Assembly: GCF_004362525.1 (NCBI RefSeq)
Contig: NZ_SNXS01000002.1
Coordinates: forward strand, 248,001 to 312,000
DNA from: Roseateles toxinivorans
GTDB taxonomy: Bacteria > Pseudomonadota > Gammaproteobacteria > Burkholderiales > Burkholderiaceae_C
Direction: 5' to 3'
Length of the DNA: 64,000 bases
Part shown: in pieces, positions 1 through 8,973 of the stretch
Layout of the letters: the number at the start of each line of letters is the position of its first letter
Numbering within the stretch: position 1 is the stretch's first letter
Program-made: the position numbers and the translations under genes
The notes under the pieces: generated by a model
What the model saw: the letters and a program-made list of their open reading frames with translations, nothing else
What the model was told of the DNA's origin: nothing
The model's database searches: none

Positions 1-902
1 TGATGGACGCGCGCTTCTCGGTGGGCATGCTGTTCGCCTTCCTGGCCTACAAGGAGCTGTTCGCGCTGCGCATCAGCGGGCTGATCGACAAGGTGATCGA
101 GCTGTCCATGCTGCGCCTGCAGGGCGAGCGCCTGGCCGATATTGTGCTGACGGCGCCGGAGCCCAATGCCGAGGGCAGCGCGTCCCAACAGGCCCTGTCG
201 CCTCGGCTGGAACTGGACGATCTGAGCTTTCGCTACTCGGATGCCGAGCCCGAGGTGATCTCGCATTGCAAGCTGGTGATCGAGCCCGGTGAGTCGGTGG
301 CCATCGTCGGGCCCTCGGGCTGTGGCAAGACCACGCTGCTGAAGCTGATGATTGGCATGCAGCAGGCCCAGGCGGGTGAGGTGAGGATCGGGGGCGTACC
401 GTTGGCTCGGCTGGGCCAGCGACGCTGGCGCGCCATGTTCGGCACCGTGATGCAGGACGACCAGCTGTTCGCCGGCTCGATCGCCGACAACATCAGCTTC
501 TTCGACCCGGACGCCGACCAGGCATGGATTGCGGAATGCGCCCGTATGGCTTGCGTGCACGACGAGATCGAGGCCATGCCCATGGCCTATATGAGTCTGA
601 TCGGGGACATGGGCAGCAGCATTTCCGGCGGTCAGAAGCAGCGCCTGCTGCTCGCCCGAGCGTTGTACAAGCGCCCGCAGATCCTGTTCCTCGACGAGGC
701 CACCAGCGCGCTCGACGTCGACAAGGAGCGTCAGGTCAACCAGGCGATACGCCAGCTGGCGCTGACCCGGGTGATCGTCGCCCACCGGCCGGAAACGATT
801 GCGGCGGCCCAGCGTGTGATCGTGCTGCAGGGCGGCCGGGTGGCTCAGGACTTGCGCAGCGTCGGCGGCGGGCCGGGCAACTCGGACGCCAATCGTTCGT
901 AG
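1..902 (+). CDS. Peptidase-type ABC exporter (CvaB/RaxB-like), C-terminal part
   Basis: This is the 3' part of an ABC exporter that fuses membrane and ATPase domains; the reading frame is open at the left edge, so the true start lies outside. The first ~35 residues look like the last membrane segment and its cytosolic extension, in a form typical of CvaB/RaxB bacteriocin or type I secretion exporters (the run GMLFAFLAYKE is characteristic). The nucleotide-binding domain follows: Walker A GPSGCGKT at residues 103-110 counted from the first ATG, signature ISGGQKQR near 207, Walker B LFLDEATSALD near 228. Family members cut a double-glycine leader peptide and export the substrate. The leader peptidase domain and partner genes would be upstream of the window. 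It converges on the next gene with only 8 bp between stops. Confidence 0.85.
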   Translation, partial: MDARFSVGMLFAFLAYKELFALRISGLIDKVIELSMLRLQGERLADIVLTAPEPNAEGSASQQALSPRLELDDLSFRYSDAEPEVISHCKLVIEPGESVAIVGPSGCGKTTLLKLMIGMQQAQAGEVRIGGVPLARLGQRRWRAMFGTVMQDDQLFAGSIADNISFFDPDADQAWIAECARMACVHDEIEAMPMAYMSLIGDMGSSISGGQKQRLLLARALYKRPQILFLDEATSALDVDKERQVNQAIRQLALTRVIVAHRPETIAAAQRVIVLQGGRVAQDLRSVGGGPGNSDANRS

Positions 903-910
903 CTGATGAC

Positions 911-2971
911 TCAGGCTTCGTCGAGTTCGACCGCCTGGGCGCTGCTCACTACCGCCGCATCGCCCACCACCACACGGTTGCGGCCGCCGTGCTTGGCCAC
1001 ATAGCAGGCCGCGTCGGCGGCGCGCATCAAGGCCTCGGTGCTCTCATACGCGCCGTTGCTGCTGATCACGCCGATACTGGCGCCCACGCCCAGGGTCTGA
1101 CCGTCCCAGACCAGGCGGTAGGCCTCGATCTCGCGGCGTATCGCCTCGGCAATGTCCAGGGCGCGGTTCAGCGGGCAGAACGGCAGCAGCACGGCAAACT
1201 CGTCGCCGCCCAGCCGAGCGACCATATCGTTCTGCCTTACCTGCGCCACCATCAGCAGGGCCAGATCACATAGCAGCTTGTCGCCGGCGGCATGGCCGGC
1301 GCTGTCATTGACCTGCTTGAAGCGGTCCAGATCGAGGAACAGGGCGCAGAACGAGGGCTCTTCCACCGTCCTGGGCGCCTCAAAGGCCAGTTTCAGTTCC
1401 TGCTCGAAGACCAAGCGGTTGCTCAGCCCGGTGAGTGGATCATGGCCGGCCTGCCAGGACAGCTGCTTCTGGGCCTCCAGCTCGGCCGTGACGTCCTCGA
1501 TGATCCAGATCGTGCCGGCCTGGAAGTCACCCTTGACCACCTCACGGGCGCGCATGCGGCCATGGAACTCGCTGCCATCGGGCCGCATGAAGCGGGCATT
1601 GCCGTCAAAGTAGCCAGAATCCGCAAAACTCAGGCGCACGCTCTCGACCAGGCCCGCACGGTCCTCGCTCATGATCTGGATCGCGTCGATCGGCTCACCA
1701 ACCAGGCTTTGCACCGACCGCCCCAGCAGGCGCGCCAGGTGCTCGCTGATCAGCTCGATGCGGCCGCTGCGGGCGAACGCGATGCCCACCGGTGCCAGGT
1801 CGAGCATGGCGCGCAACTGGTCGAGCAGATGACGTGTTTCAGCACCGCGCTGCTCGCGCTGCTCCACCACTTCGCGAAAGGCGCGCGCCAGGCGGCCGAT
1901 CTCACTGTCTTCCTCCAGCCAGTCACGGCCCATCATGCCCTCGGGCTGCAACAGCAGACCCTCGGCCTGGGACTGCAGCCGGCGCACCGAGCGGGTAGAC
2001 AACCACACCCCTGCCCCGGCCAGGCTGCCCATCAGCAGCGCCACTACCACGCCCGCCCCCCAGACCACGCTGACGCTGCGCCGCAGCGGCTGGAAGGCCT
2101 GATCCACGTCGAGCCAGCGCATCACCATCCATTGGCTTGCAGGCATGCCGGCCATGGCCACCAGGCCGTCATCGGCCAGGCTGGCCACGCCTTCGGCATG
2201 GACCGTGCGGCCGTTGTCCACCCAGCTCGCAAATGCCGCCTGCAGATTGGGCTCCAGCGCCGCGCTGCCGAGCACGCGGCGGCTGTCGGGGTGGAACACG
2301 ATCGTGCCGTCATCGGCCACCAGCAGCGTACGCGTACCGGATTGCTCCATGTCCTGCTCGATCACCCGGCGAAAGCTGCCCATCTGAGGCGACTGCAGGG
2401 CAATCACGCCGCCCAGCATGCCCAGCAGCTGACCCTGCTCACCACGGACCGGCACGGTCAACACGATCGCCGGCGCATTGCCCTTGAGCAGATGGACCAG
2501 CCGCGCCACCGCGGCCGTCTCCTTCGGCACTTCCGTGCTCCAGGCAGGCACATCGATCTGGGCCTGTTTGGTCGCATCGGGCAAGGGCCTGGCCCCGGAC
2601 AACAAGGCCAGCTGGCCCGCCAGATCGCCCAGGAACACCCAATCGAACAGGCTCAGCAGGCTGGCCTGCCGGTCAAGATGGGACTGCATGGCTTGCGGAT
2701 CGGCCATCCAGGCTTCGCCTCGATCCGGAACCGCACCCGACAGCACGGTGTGCATCACCTCGATCCGCGAGGACAACAGATTGGCCACGGCCTCAACCTC
2801 GGCCGCGCTGGAGTGCAGCAGCGCGCGCGTGGCCTGGCTCTGCATCACCGACGCACTCCACCAGGTCATGCCGACGGTGGCCAACACCGCGCTCACAAGG
2901 CTGGCGGCCACCACCCTGAAGCTCAGCGTGCGGCTCAAACTCATCAGCCTGAGAAGGGGGCTAGGTGGCAC
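911..2971 (-). CDS. Membrane-bound diguanylate cyclase with periplasmic sensor, PAS and GGDEF domains
   Basis: The 686-residue protein should make cyclic di-GMP from two GTP. A first membrane segment lies at about residues 18-43 and a second at about 303-326, enclosing a ~260-residue periplasmic sensor of Cache type. A HAMP-like linker and a PAS domain (around residues 385-500) precede the GGDEF domain, whose active-site motif is intact at 588-592. The inhibitory I-site RxxD is present as RQND, five residues before GGDEF, so product inhibition is expected. I chose the GTG start at 2971 because a good AGGAGA ribosome site sits just upstream; an ATG nine codons further in is the alternative. 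It lies 107 bp downstream of a paralogous cyclase on the same strand. Confidence 0.9.
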   Translation of the reverse strand: MPPSPLLRLMSLSRTLSFRVVAASLVSAVLATVGMTWWSASVMQSQATRALLHSSAAEVEAVANLLSSRIEVMHTVLSGAVPDRGEAWMADPQAMQSHLDRQASLLSLFDWVFLGDLAGQLALLSGARPLPDATKQAQIDVPAWSTEVPKETAAVARLVHLLKGNAPAIVLTVPVRGEQGQLLGMLGGVIALQSPQMGSFRRVIEQDMEQSGTRTLLVADDGTIVFHPDSRRVLGSAALEPNLQAAFASWVDNGRTVHAEGVASLADDGLVAMAGMPASQWMVMRWLDVDQAFQPLRRSVSVVWGAGVVVALLMGSLAGAGVWLSTRSVRRLQSQAEGLLLQPEGMMGRDWLEEDSEIGRLARAFREVVEQREQRGAETRHLLDQLRAMLDLAPVGIAFARSGRIELISEHLARLLGRSVQSLVGEPIDAIQIMSEDRAGLVESVRLSFADSGYFDGNARFMRPDGSEFHGRMRAREVVKGDFQAGTIWIIEDVTAELEAQKQLSWQAGHDPLTGLSNRLVFEQELKLAFEAPRTVEEPSFCALFLDLDRFKQVNDSAGHAAGDKLLCDLALLMVAQVRQNDMVARLGGDEFAVLLPFCPLNRALDIAEAIRREIEAYRLVWDGQTLGVGASIGVISSNGAYESTEALMRAADAACYVAKHGGRNRVVVGDAAVVSSAQAVELDEA

Positions 2972-3078
2972 ACACTCTCCTGTTCGGTCGGGCTCGAATG
3001 GCGGAATGCGACAAGAATGCCACAGCCTTCATCACCTGGTGGCTCTGCACATGCCCTGTTGCGGGCATTGTTTCGCGA

Positions 3079-4224
3079 CTACAGCGTATTGGAGGTGCGG
3101 GCCTGCCCCTTGGTGCCGGGCAGCCCACCGACAACCACGCGATTGCGTCCGCCGCCTTTGGCGGCATAACAGGCGGCATCCGCGGCGCGAAGCAGGCCGG
3201 CCGCGCTTTCGTACTGCCCGGCATGGCGGATCACGCCTATGCTTGCCCCCACACCCAGCGACAGACCCTCCCACTGCAGCCGAAAACCCTCGATCTCGCG
3301 GCGAATCGCCTCGGCAATCTGCAGTGCGCGCTCCAGCGGGCATTGCGCCAGCAGCACGGCGAATTCGTCACCGCCCAGACGGGCGACCAGGTCGTTCTGG
3401 CGCACATGGCTCATCAGCAACATGGCCAGCTCGGTCAGCAGGCGGTCACCAGCCGCATGGCCACCCGAGTCATTGACGCGCTTGAAGTAGTCCAGATCAA
3501 TGAACAGCGCGCAAAAAGGCTGCTTCAGCGCCTGCTCATGGGCGCGCTGCAACTGCGACTCAAACAGACCGCGGTTGCACAGGCCAGTGAGCGGGTCGTG
3601 GCCGGCCAGCCAGGACAGGCTCTCCTGCTTCTCGCGCTCCTGCGTCACGTCTTCGATGATCCACAGGGTGCCCGCCTCCATATGGCCAGGCACGACGGCG
3701 CGGCCGCGCAGGCGGCCCCAGAACACGCTGCCGTCCAGTCGCGCCATACGGGCATGGCCGTCGAAGCTGCCCGAGGCATCGGCAAACACCGCGCGGGCCC
3801 GTTCGACCAGATCGTCGAAGTCCTGCGGCGTGGCATAGCTGATGATGGTGTGCTGACCTCGCAGGCTCTGTGCATCACGACCCAGCATTTGTGCAAAGTG
3901 CTGGCTGACCAGCTCGAAACGGTGCTTGCGTGTGAAGACAATGCCCACCGGCGCCAGATCCAGGGTGGCCTGCAGTTGCTCCAGCAGGTGCCGAGACTCC
4001 GATGAACCTGCCTGCCCCTGTTGTTTGACCTGAGCCACGACCTTGCGGAAGGCCTTGGCCAAACGGCCCTGATCACCGTCCGGCAGCGAACTGGTGTAGC
4101 CGCTTTCTGAGTCGATGACATCGTGGCGTGGCGGCTGGCGGCGGTGGCGCAGCCGGAGCCAGGCCAAGGTCAGCATCACGCCGATGAGGGCACCGAGCAG
4201 TACCAGCAAAAGCTGAGACCCCAT
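3079..4224 (-). CDS. Diguanylate cyclase with one membrane anchor, PAS and GGDEF domains
   Basis: This 381-residue protein is a paralogue of the cyclase that follows it: the PAS-GGDEF halves share long stretches (for instance VRQNDxVARLGGDEFAVLL). A single N-terminal membrane helix at about residues 4-22 replaces the periplasmic sensor. The PAS domain spans roughly 95-210, GGDEF is intact at 284-288 and the I-site is RQND. The ATG at 4224 places the hydrophobic anchor right at the N terminus; the open frame runs further upstream but that part overlaps the end of the neighbouring gene and lacks helix character. Two adjacent, related cyclases suggest a local duplication in which one copy lost or gained a sensor. 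Confidence 0.88.
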   Translation of the reverse strand: MGSQLLLVLLGALIGVMLTLAWLRLRHRRQPPRHDVIDSESGYTSSLPDGDQGRLAKAFRKVVAQVKQQGQAGSSESRHLLEQLQATLDLAPVGIVFTRKHRFELVSQHFAQMLGRDAQSLRGQHTIISYATPQDFDDLVERARAVFADASGSFDGHARMARLDGSVFWGRLRGRAVVPGHMEAGTLWIIEDVTQEREKQESLSWLAGHDPLTGLCNRGLFESQLQRAHEQALKQPFCALFIDLDYFKRVNDSGGHAAGDRLLTELAMLLMSHVRQNDLVARLGGDEFAVLLAQCPLERALQIAEAIRREIEGFRLQWEGLSLGVGASIGVIRHAGQYESAAGLLRAADAACYAAKGGGRNRVVVGGLPGTKGQARTSNTL

Positions 4225-4235
4225 CGGTTTCTCGC

Positions 4236-4529
4236 TCAGCAGATCGGCGCGGTCAACGCCTCGGTGGCGCCCAGCCAGCGCATCGCCTGCTCGCGCGAAC
4301 TGCCGCACATATCTGCGTCGGGCCGCAGCGAGGAACAGACCGCCGGTCGCTCGGGGCGGCCGAACAGCTTGCAGCGATCCTGCTCATCGAGCTGGATGCA
4401 GCGCACGCCGGCCGGCTTGCTGATGCCGTCAACCACAGGCATACCCGGAATCGGTGAACTGATGGACGGTGCGATGCAGCAGGCGGCGCAATGGGGACGA
4501 CATTCCATGCCGCATTGTGCATGAGACAT
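4236..4529 (-). CDS. YkgJ-family cysteine-cluster protein
   Basis: A 97-residue soluble protein with eight cysteines, including [13 protein letters not shown] near the N terminus, CxxL and CKLF in the middle, and CSSL and a C-terminal cysteine. This matches the YkgJ/UPF0153 family, predicted to bind zinc or an iron-sulfur cluster; its biochemical role is unknown. The [11 protein letters not shown] stretch followed by GVRCIQL is the family signature. The start at 4529 is chosen because a second possible ATG (seven codons in) also directly precedes the first cysteine; either is possible. It precedes the smaller cyclase by 11 bp on the same strand, so the two may be co-transcribed. Confidence 0.8.
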   Translation of the reverse strand: MSHAQCGMECRPHCAACCIAPSISSPIPGMPVVDGISKPAGVRCIQLDEQDRCKLFGRPERPAVCSSLRPDADMCGSSREQAMRWLGATEALTAPIC

Positions 4530-4546
4530 GACCCTGTCACAGTGAC

Positions 4547-4555
4547 TTATCCACA
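4547..4555 (+). promoter_or_regulatory. Perfect DnaA box upstream of mnmG
   Basis: The sequence TTATCCACA matches the strict DnaA consensus. It sits about 100 bp before mnmG, just upstream of a TAAAAT that could serve as a -10 element (4565-4570). A DnaA box in this place could regulate mnmG or be a relic of an mnmG-proximal origin arrangement. Confidence 0.7.
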
Positions 4556-4654
4556 GGCGAAGACTAAAATCAAGGGTTAGTCCGCGCGACCGCATCAGCC
4601 CTGATGCACCCCCTCTTCCCCTTCGTCGCCGCGGCATTTGATGAACGGCGCCCC

Positions 4655-6631
4655 ATGTTGTACCCCAAAGAATTTGATGTGATCGTGGTCGGTGGCGGCC
4701 ATGCCGGCACCGAGGCCGCGCTGGCCGCCGCCCGCATGGGCTGCGCCACCCTGCTGCTGACCCACAATATCGAGACGCTGGGGCAGATGAGCTGCAACCC
4801 CTCGATCGGCGGCATCGGCAAGGGCCACCTGGTCAAGGAGGTCGATGCGCTGGGCGGCGCAATGGCCGCGGCCACCGACGAGGCTGGCATCCAGTTCCGG
4901 GTCCTCAATTCCAGCAAGGGCCCGGCCGTCCGTGCCACCCGCGCCCAGGCCGATCGCGTGCTGTACAAGGCGGCGATTCGCCAGCGGCTGGAGAATCAAC
5001 CGAACCTCTGGTTGTTCCAGCAAGCGGTGGACGATTTGATGGTCGAAGGCGATCGCGTCGTCGGCGCCGTGACCCAGGTCGGCATCCAGTTCCGTGCTCG
5101 CGCCGTGGTGCTGACCGCCGGCACTTTTCTCGACGGCCGCATCCACGTCGGGCTGCAGAACTACAGCGCCGGCCGCGCCGGTGATCCGCCGGCGGTCAGC
5201 CTGTCGTCCCGGCTGAAGGAGCTGGCCCTGCCGCAGGGCCGGCTGAAGACCGGCACGCCACCCCGCATCGACGGCCGCAGCATAGACTTCAGCAAATTAC
5301 TGGAGCAACCCGGCGACCTGGACCCCGTGCCGGTATTCAGCTTCATGGGCAACGCCGCCCAGCATCCGCAACAGGTGCCCTGCTGGATCACCCACACCAG
5401 CGCCAAGACGCACGACATCATCCGCTCCGGCTTCGAACGCAGCCCGATGTTCACCGGCGTGATCGAAGGTGTGGGCCCGCGCTATTGCCCCAGCATCGAA
5501 GACAAGGTGAACCGCTTCGCCGACAAGGACAGCCACCAGATCTTCCTGGAGCCCGAGGGCCTGACGACGCATGAGTTCTACCCGAATGGCATCTCGACCT
5601 CCCTGCCCTTCGACATCCAGCTCGCCGCCGTGCGGTCCATGATCGGACTGGAAGACGCCCACATCCTGCGCCCCGGCTATGCGATCGAGTACGACTACTT
5701 CGATCCGCGGGCGCTGAAGTCCAGTTTCGAGACCAAGTCCATCCAGGGTCTGTTTTTCGCCGGCCAGATCAATGGCACGACCGGCTATGAGGAGGCCGCC
5801 GCCCAGGGCCTGTTCGCCGGCCTGAATGCGGCGCTGCAGGTGCAGGGAAAGGAAGTCTGGCTGCCCGGCCGCGACCAGGCCTATCTGGGCGTGCTGGTCG
5901 ATGACCTGATCACCAAGGGCGTGACCGAGCCCTACCGCATGTTCACCAGCCGGGCAGAGTTCCGCTTGCAGCTGCGTGAAGACAATGCCGACGCGCGGCT
6001 GACCGAGGCTGGCCGCACGCTGGGTCTGGTTGATGATGCGCGATGGAGTGCCTTCAATCGCAAGCGTGATGCTGTTTCACGTGAAACAGAGCGACTCAAG
6101 TCCACCTGGGTGCACCCGGGCATTTTGGGTGCGGCCGATGCCGAGCGGCTGATCGGCAAGGCCCTGGAGCATGAGTACAGCCTGGCCGAGCTGCTGCGTC
6201 GGCCGGGCATTGGTTTCGATCAAGTCACCGAAGCGGCAGCTATCGCACGACCGGAATGGGCTGTTTCACGTGAAACACTGAAGGCCGAGTTCGGTGCCGA
6301 TCTGGCCGAAGCCGTGATCGAGCAGGTCGAGGTCAGCGTCAAGTACGCCGGCTATATCAACAAGCAGGTTGAGGATGTGGCACGGGCCGCGAACTTCGAG
6401 AAGCTGCGCCTGCCGGCTGAACTGGACTATGACCAGGTCAAGGCCCTCTCCTTCGAGGTGCGGCAGAAGCTCAGCACGCACCGGCCCGAGACCCTGGGCC
6501 AGGCCTCCCGCATCTCCGGCGTCACGCCGGCCGCCATCTCCCTGCTGCTGGTCCACCTGAAGAAGGGCCGCTTCAAGGGCTTTGACGGCGACAATGCCAG
6601 CAACGAAGCCTCGGCCACCGACGCCGCCTGA
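4655..6631 (+). CDS. mnmG: tRNA uridine-5-carboxymethylaminomethyl modification enzyme MnmG (GidA)
   Basis: MnmG works with MnmE to install the cmnm5/nm5 group on the wobble uridine of several tRNAs, using FAD, NADH, glycine or ammonium and a folate carbon. The 658-residue product starts [18 protein letters not shown]; the dinucleotide-binding GGGHAG is at residues 13-18, followed by the family motifs [14 protein letters not shown] and GTFLDG. The start at 4655 fits the family N terminus; an upstream in-frame ATG at 4604 adds 17 unrelated residues. Two perfect parS sites lie in the coding sequence and are translated as AVSRET both times. rsmG follows after 21 bp. Its usual neighbour mnmE is about 48 kb away at the other side of the origin. 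Confidence 0.97.
   Translation: MLYPKEFDVIVVGGGHAGTEAALAAARMGCATLLLTHNIETLGQMSCNPSIGGIGKGHLVKEVDALGGAMAAATDEAGIQFRVLNSSKGPAVRATRAQADRVLYKAAIRQRLENQPNLWLFQQAVDDLMVEGDRVVGAVTQVGIQFRARAVVLTAGTFLDGRIHVGLQNYSAGRAGDPPAVSLSSRLKELALPQGRLKTGTPPRIDGRSIDFSKLLEQPGDLDPVPVFSFMGNAAQHPQQVPCWITHTSAKTHDIIRSGFERSPMFTGVIEGVGPRYCPSIEDKVNRFADKDSHQIFLEPEGLTTHEFYPNGISTSLPFDIQLAAVRSMIGLEDAHILRPGYAIEYDYFDPRALKSSFETKSIQGLFFAGQINGTTGYEEAAAQGLFAGLNAALQVQGKEVWLPGRDQAYLGVLVDDLITKGVTEPYRMFTSRAEFRLQLREDNADARLTEAGRTLGLVDDARWSAFNRKRDAVSRETERLKSTWVHPGILGAADAERLIGKALEHEYSLAELLRRPGIGFDQVTEAAAIARPEWAVSRETLKAEFGADLAEAVIEQVEVSVKYAGYINKQVEDVARAANFEKLRLPAELDYDQVKALSFEVRQKLSTHRPETLGQASRISGVTPAAISLLLVHLKKGRFKGFDGDNASNEASATDAA
6073..6088. 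promoter_or_regulatory. parS: parS centromere site 1 (inside mnmG)
   Basis: The 16-bp palindrome TGTTTCACGTGAAACA is the exact consensus for bacterial chromosomal ParB binding. It lies within mnmG, about 4.5 kb from parB, and should nucleate ParB loading for chromosome segregation. Confidence 0.95.
6262..6277. promoter_or_regulatory. parS: parS centromere site 2 (inside mnmG)
   Basis: A second perfect copy of TGTTTCACGTGAAACA, 189 bp after the first and in the same reading frame, so both encode the same hexapeptide AVSRET. Clustering of several sites is usual for parS. Confidence 0.95.
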
Positions 6632-6652
6632 CAGCCCCCAACCCGAGTCTCC

Positions 6653-7312
6653 ATGCTGCTGCAACGAACGCCCGACCTCCGTGAACCCCTGACTCACGCC
6701 GCTAACCAGCTCGGCCTGACCTTGAGCGAAACCCAGGTCGATCGGCTCCAGGCCTATCTGGCCCTAATCCACAAATGGAACCAGGTCTATAACCTGACCG
6801 CCGTTCGTCAACCCGCGGCAATGCTGACCCAGCATCTGGTGGACAGCCTCAGTCTGGTTGAACCGCTTCGCCGCCACACCCAGGGCCGCGCGCTGCGCGT
6901 ATTGGATGTCGGCAGCGGCGGCGGCCTCCCCGGTGTGGTGCTGGCCATCGTCATGCCGGAGCTGACCGTGGTCTGCGTCGATGCGGTGGCCAAGAAGACC
7001 AGCTTCATCCAGCAGGTGGCGGCCGAGTTGCGCCTGTCCAATCTGCGCGGCGAGCACTCCCGGGTCGAGCAGCTGAAGATCGAACCCTTTGACGTGATCA
7101 CCTCGCGCGCCTTTGCCTCGCTGGTGGACTTCACCCAGCTGACCCGTCAGCACCTGAAGGCCGACGCCATCTGGCTGGCGATGAAGGGGCAGATGCCGCA
7201 GGACGAGATAGCCGCCCTGCCCTCCGACGTCACCGTGTTTCACGTGGAACAACTGGACGTGCCCGGCCTCGATGCCCAGCGCTGCCTGGTCTGGTTACGC
7301 CCGACGAATTGA
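6653..7312 (+). CDS. rsmG: 16S rRNA (guanine-527 N7)-methyltransferase RsmG (GidB)
   Basis: The 219-residue protein methylates G527 of 16S rRNA at N7 using S-adenosylmethionine; loss in other bacteria gives low-level streptomycin resistance. The N-terminal motif KWNQVYNLTAVR (41-52) and the SAM-binding loop VLDVGSGGGLPG (83-94) are diagnostic. Length is normal for the family. It sits 21 bp after mnmG in the standard mnmG-rsmG pair and 99 bp before parA. A one-mismatch parS site lies near its 3' end, translated as VFHVEQ. Confidence 0.95.
   Translation: MLLQRTPDLREPLTHAANQLGLTLSETQVDRLQAYLALIHKWNQVYNLTAVRQPAAMLTQHLVDSLSLVEPLRRHTQGRALRVLDVGSGGGLPGVVLAIVMPELTVVCVDAVAKKTSFIQQVAAELRLSNLRGEHSRVEQLKIEPFDVITSRAFASLVDFTQLTRQHLKADAIWLAMKGQMPQDEIAALPSDVTVFHVEQLDVPGLDAQRCLVWLRPTN
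7236..7251. promoter_or_regulatory. parS: parS-like site 3, one mismatch (inside rsmG)
   Basis: TGTTTCACGTGGAACA differs from the parS consensus by one base in the right arm. It lies near the 3' end of rsmG, 160 bp before the parA start, and could be a weaker ParB site. Confidence 0.8.
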
Positions 7313-7411
7313 TTCGCACCGCCGCCGGCATTGCGGCAAAAGCGCCACAGCCGAGCCCATGGGAAGTGATGGGCAGGCCTTAAGCTCTCACCTTCCCTAC
7401 CTCTCAGCGCC

Positions 7412-8182
7412 ATGGCCAAGATCTTTTGCATTGCCAATCAAAAAGGCGGCGTCGGCAAGACCACCACCACCGTCAACCTCGCCGCTGGCCTGGCCAAGGT
7501 CGGCCAGCGCGTGCTGGTCATCGACCTGGACCCTCAGGGCAACGCCACGATGGGCTCGGGCATAGACAAGCGTCAGCTGGAGCTGAGCGTCTATGACGTG
7601 CTGCTGGAAAACGCCAGCATCGCCGAGGCGCGGCAGCACAGCGACAAGGCAGGCTACGACGTGGTCGGCGCCAACCGTGAACTGGCCGGCGCCGAGGTCG
7701 AGCTGGTGGAGCTGGAGCGCCGCGACCAGCGCCTCAAGGGCGCAATCACCGCCGTGGCCGCCGACTACGACTTCGTGCTGATCGACTGCCCGCCCTCGCT
7801 GAGCATGCTGACCTTGAACGGCCTGTGCAGCGCCCATGGCGTGGTCGTGCCGATGCAATGCGAGTACTTCGCACTGGAAGGCCTGTCCGACCTGGTCAAC
7901 ACGATCAAGCAAGTCCATGCCAATCTGAATCCTGATCTGCAGATCATCGGTCTCCTGCGCGTGATGTTCGACCCCCGCATCACCCTGCAGCAACAGGTCA
8001 GCGAACAGCTGAAGTCCCACTTTGGCGACAAGGTGTTCGACAGCGTGATCCCGCGCAATGTGCGGCTGGCTGAGGCCCCAAGCTACGGTCTGCCGGGCGT
8101 GGTGTTCGACCCCGCATCCAAGGGCGCGCAGGCCTTTGTCGATTTCGCCAAGGAAATGGTGCTGCGCGTAGGCAAGAAGTGA
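7412..8182 (+). CDS. parA: Chromosome partitioning ATPase ParA (Soj)
   Basis: A 256-residue Walker ATPase that forms the moving gradient on the nucleoid which drags ParB-parS complexes apart. The deviant Walker A box KGGVGKTT is at residues 11-18, followed by DLDPQGN (A' region) and LIDCPPSLSMLT (Walker B). The absence of an N-terminal helix-turn-helix and the short length place it in the chromosomal Soj type (type Ib-like), not the plasmid type Ia. parB is not adjacent: a GNAT gene, argC on the opposite strand and a hydrolase separate them. Confidence 0.95.
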   Translation: MAKIFCIANQKGGVGKTTTTVNLAAGLAKVGQRVLVIDLDPQGNATMGSGIDKRQLELSVYDVLLENASIAEARQHSDKAGYDVVGANRELAGAEVELVELERRDQRLKGAITAVAADYDFVLIDCPPSLSMLTLNGLCSAHGVVVPMQCEYFALEGLSDLVNTIKQVHANLNPDLQIIGLLRVMFDPRITLQQQVSEQLKSHFGDKVFDSVIPRNVRLAEAPSYGLPGVVFDPASKGAQAFVDFAKEMVLRVGKK

Positions 8183-8973
8183 CCCCGATGCTGTTTAACA
8201 CCGATCTCGCCCAGGATCTGCTGCAGGCCGCCGAAACCGCCGGCCTCAATGCCAGCGCCCCGCCCCAGCAGGAAATGCTGGATGGCTGGTTGATACGCCT
8301 CTCACCTGGGAAGGCCAAGCGCTCGCGCTGCGTCAATGCACTGGCCCAGGGCAAGCTGCCATTGGACGAGGTGCTGGCCCGCTGCACCCAGGCCTTCGAG
8401 CGTGCCGGGTTGCCGCTGGTGGTGCGCATCACACCGTTCACACAGCCGGCCGATCTGGACCAGCAACTGGCTGCGCTGGGCTGGGAGTTTTTCGACGACA
8501 CGAGGGTGATGCTGAAGGCCAATCTCGGCGATTTGGGCAAAGTCACCTGGCCCGAGGGCTGCGTGCTGCACACCGTGGGCCACGCCGAATACGCCCAGGC
8601 GGTTGGCATCCTGCGAGGCTCCAGCCAGAGCGCGATCGAGGCTCACGCCGAGCGCATGCAGCAGTCACCGGTGCCCTATGTGGGCATGCTGCTCAAGCGC
8701 GGCGACGAGCTGCTGGCCTGCGGTCAGTTCGTCCGCGAAGGCGAGTTGGTGGGCCTGTACGACATCTTCACCGTGCCCGAGCAGCGCGGTCAGGGCCTGG
8801 GCCGTTCACTGTGCACCCAGCTGCTGCGTCTCGCCCGCGAGCAGGGCGCGCGCAGCGCCTACCTACAGGTCAGTGCCGACAACGACGGTGCGCGCTCGGT
8901 CTACCTGCGCATGGGCTTTGTCGATGGCTACGGCTATCACTACCGCACGCCGGACTTGGCCGGCGTTTACTAA
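8179..8973 (+). CDS. GNAT-family N-acetyltransferase
   Basis: A 264-residue protein whose C-terminal half is a GNAT fold: FTVPEQRGQGLGRSL carries the acetyl-CoA-binding RxxGxG pattern, followed by the AYLQVSADNDGARSVYLRMGF motif typical of small-molecule acetyltransferases. The N-terminal half resembles the first, degenerate GNAT lobe of tandem-GNAT proteins. The substrate cannot be read from sequence. The GTG at 8179 overlaps the parA stop by four bases, which favours translational coupling; an ATG at 8188 is the alternative start. Its stop codon abuts the argC stop on the other strand with no gap. Confidence 0.85.
   Translation: MTPMLFNTDLAQDLLQAAETAGLNASAPPQQEMLDGWLIRLSPGKAKRSRCVNALAQGKLPLDEVLARCTQAFERAGLPLVVRITPFTQPADLDQQLAALGWEFFDDTRVMLKANLGDLGKVTWPEGCVLHTVGHAEYAQAVGILRGSSQSAIEAHAERMQQSPVPYVGMLLKRGDELLACGQFVREGELVGLYDIFTVPEQRGQGLGRSLCTQLLRLAREQGARSAYLQVSADNDGARSVYLRMGFVDGYGYHYRTPDLAGVY

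Noticed and set aside
233-583. Open frame on the minus strand of the exporter gene
   Set aside because: It lies inside the ATPase domain with its Walker motifs on the other strand; composition is that of a GC-rich shadow frame.
1292-3169. Long plus-strand frame of 625 codons over the diguanylate cyclase
   Set aside because: The minus strand carries PAS and GGDEF motifs; the plus frame is rich in His, Gln, Ala and has no motif.
4604-4654. Upstream ATG extending mnmG by 17 residues
   Set aside because: The family N terminus starts at [15 protein letters not shown] and the extension is unrelated.
6266-6697. Minus-strand frame across the mnmG-rsmG junction
   Set aside because: Overlaps two clear genes and has only Gly/Gln-rich shadow composition.
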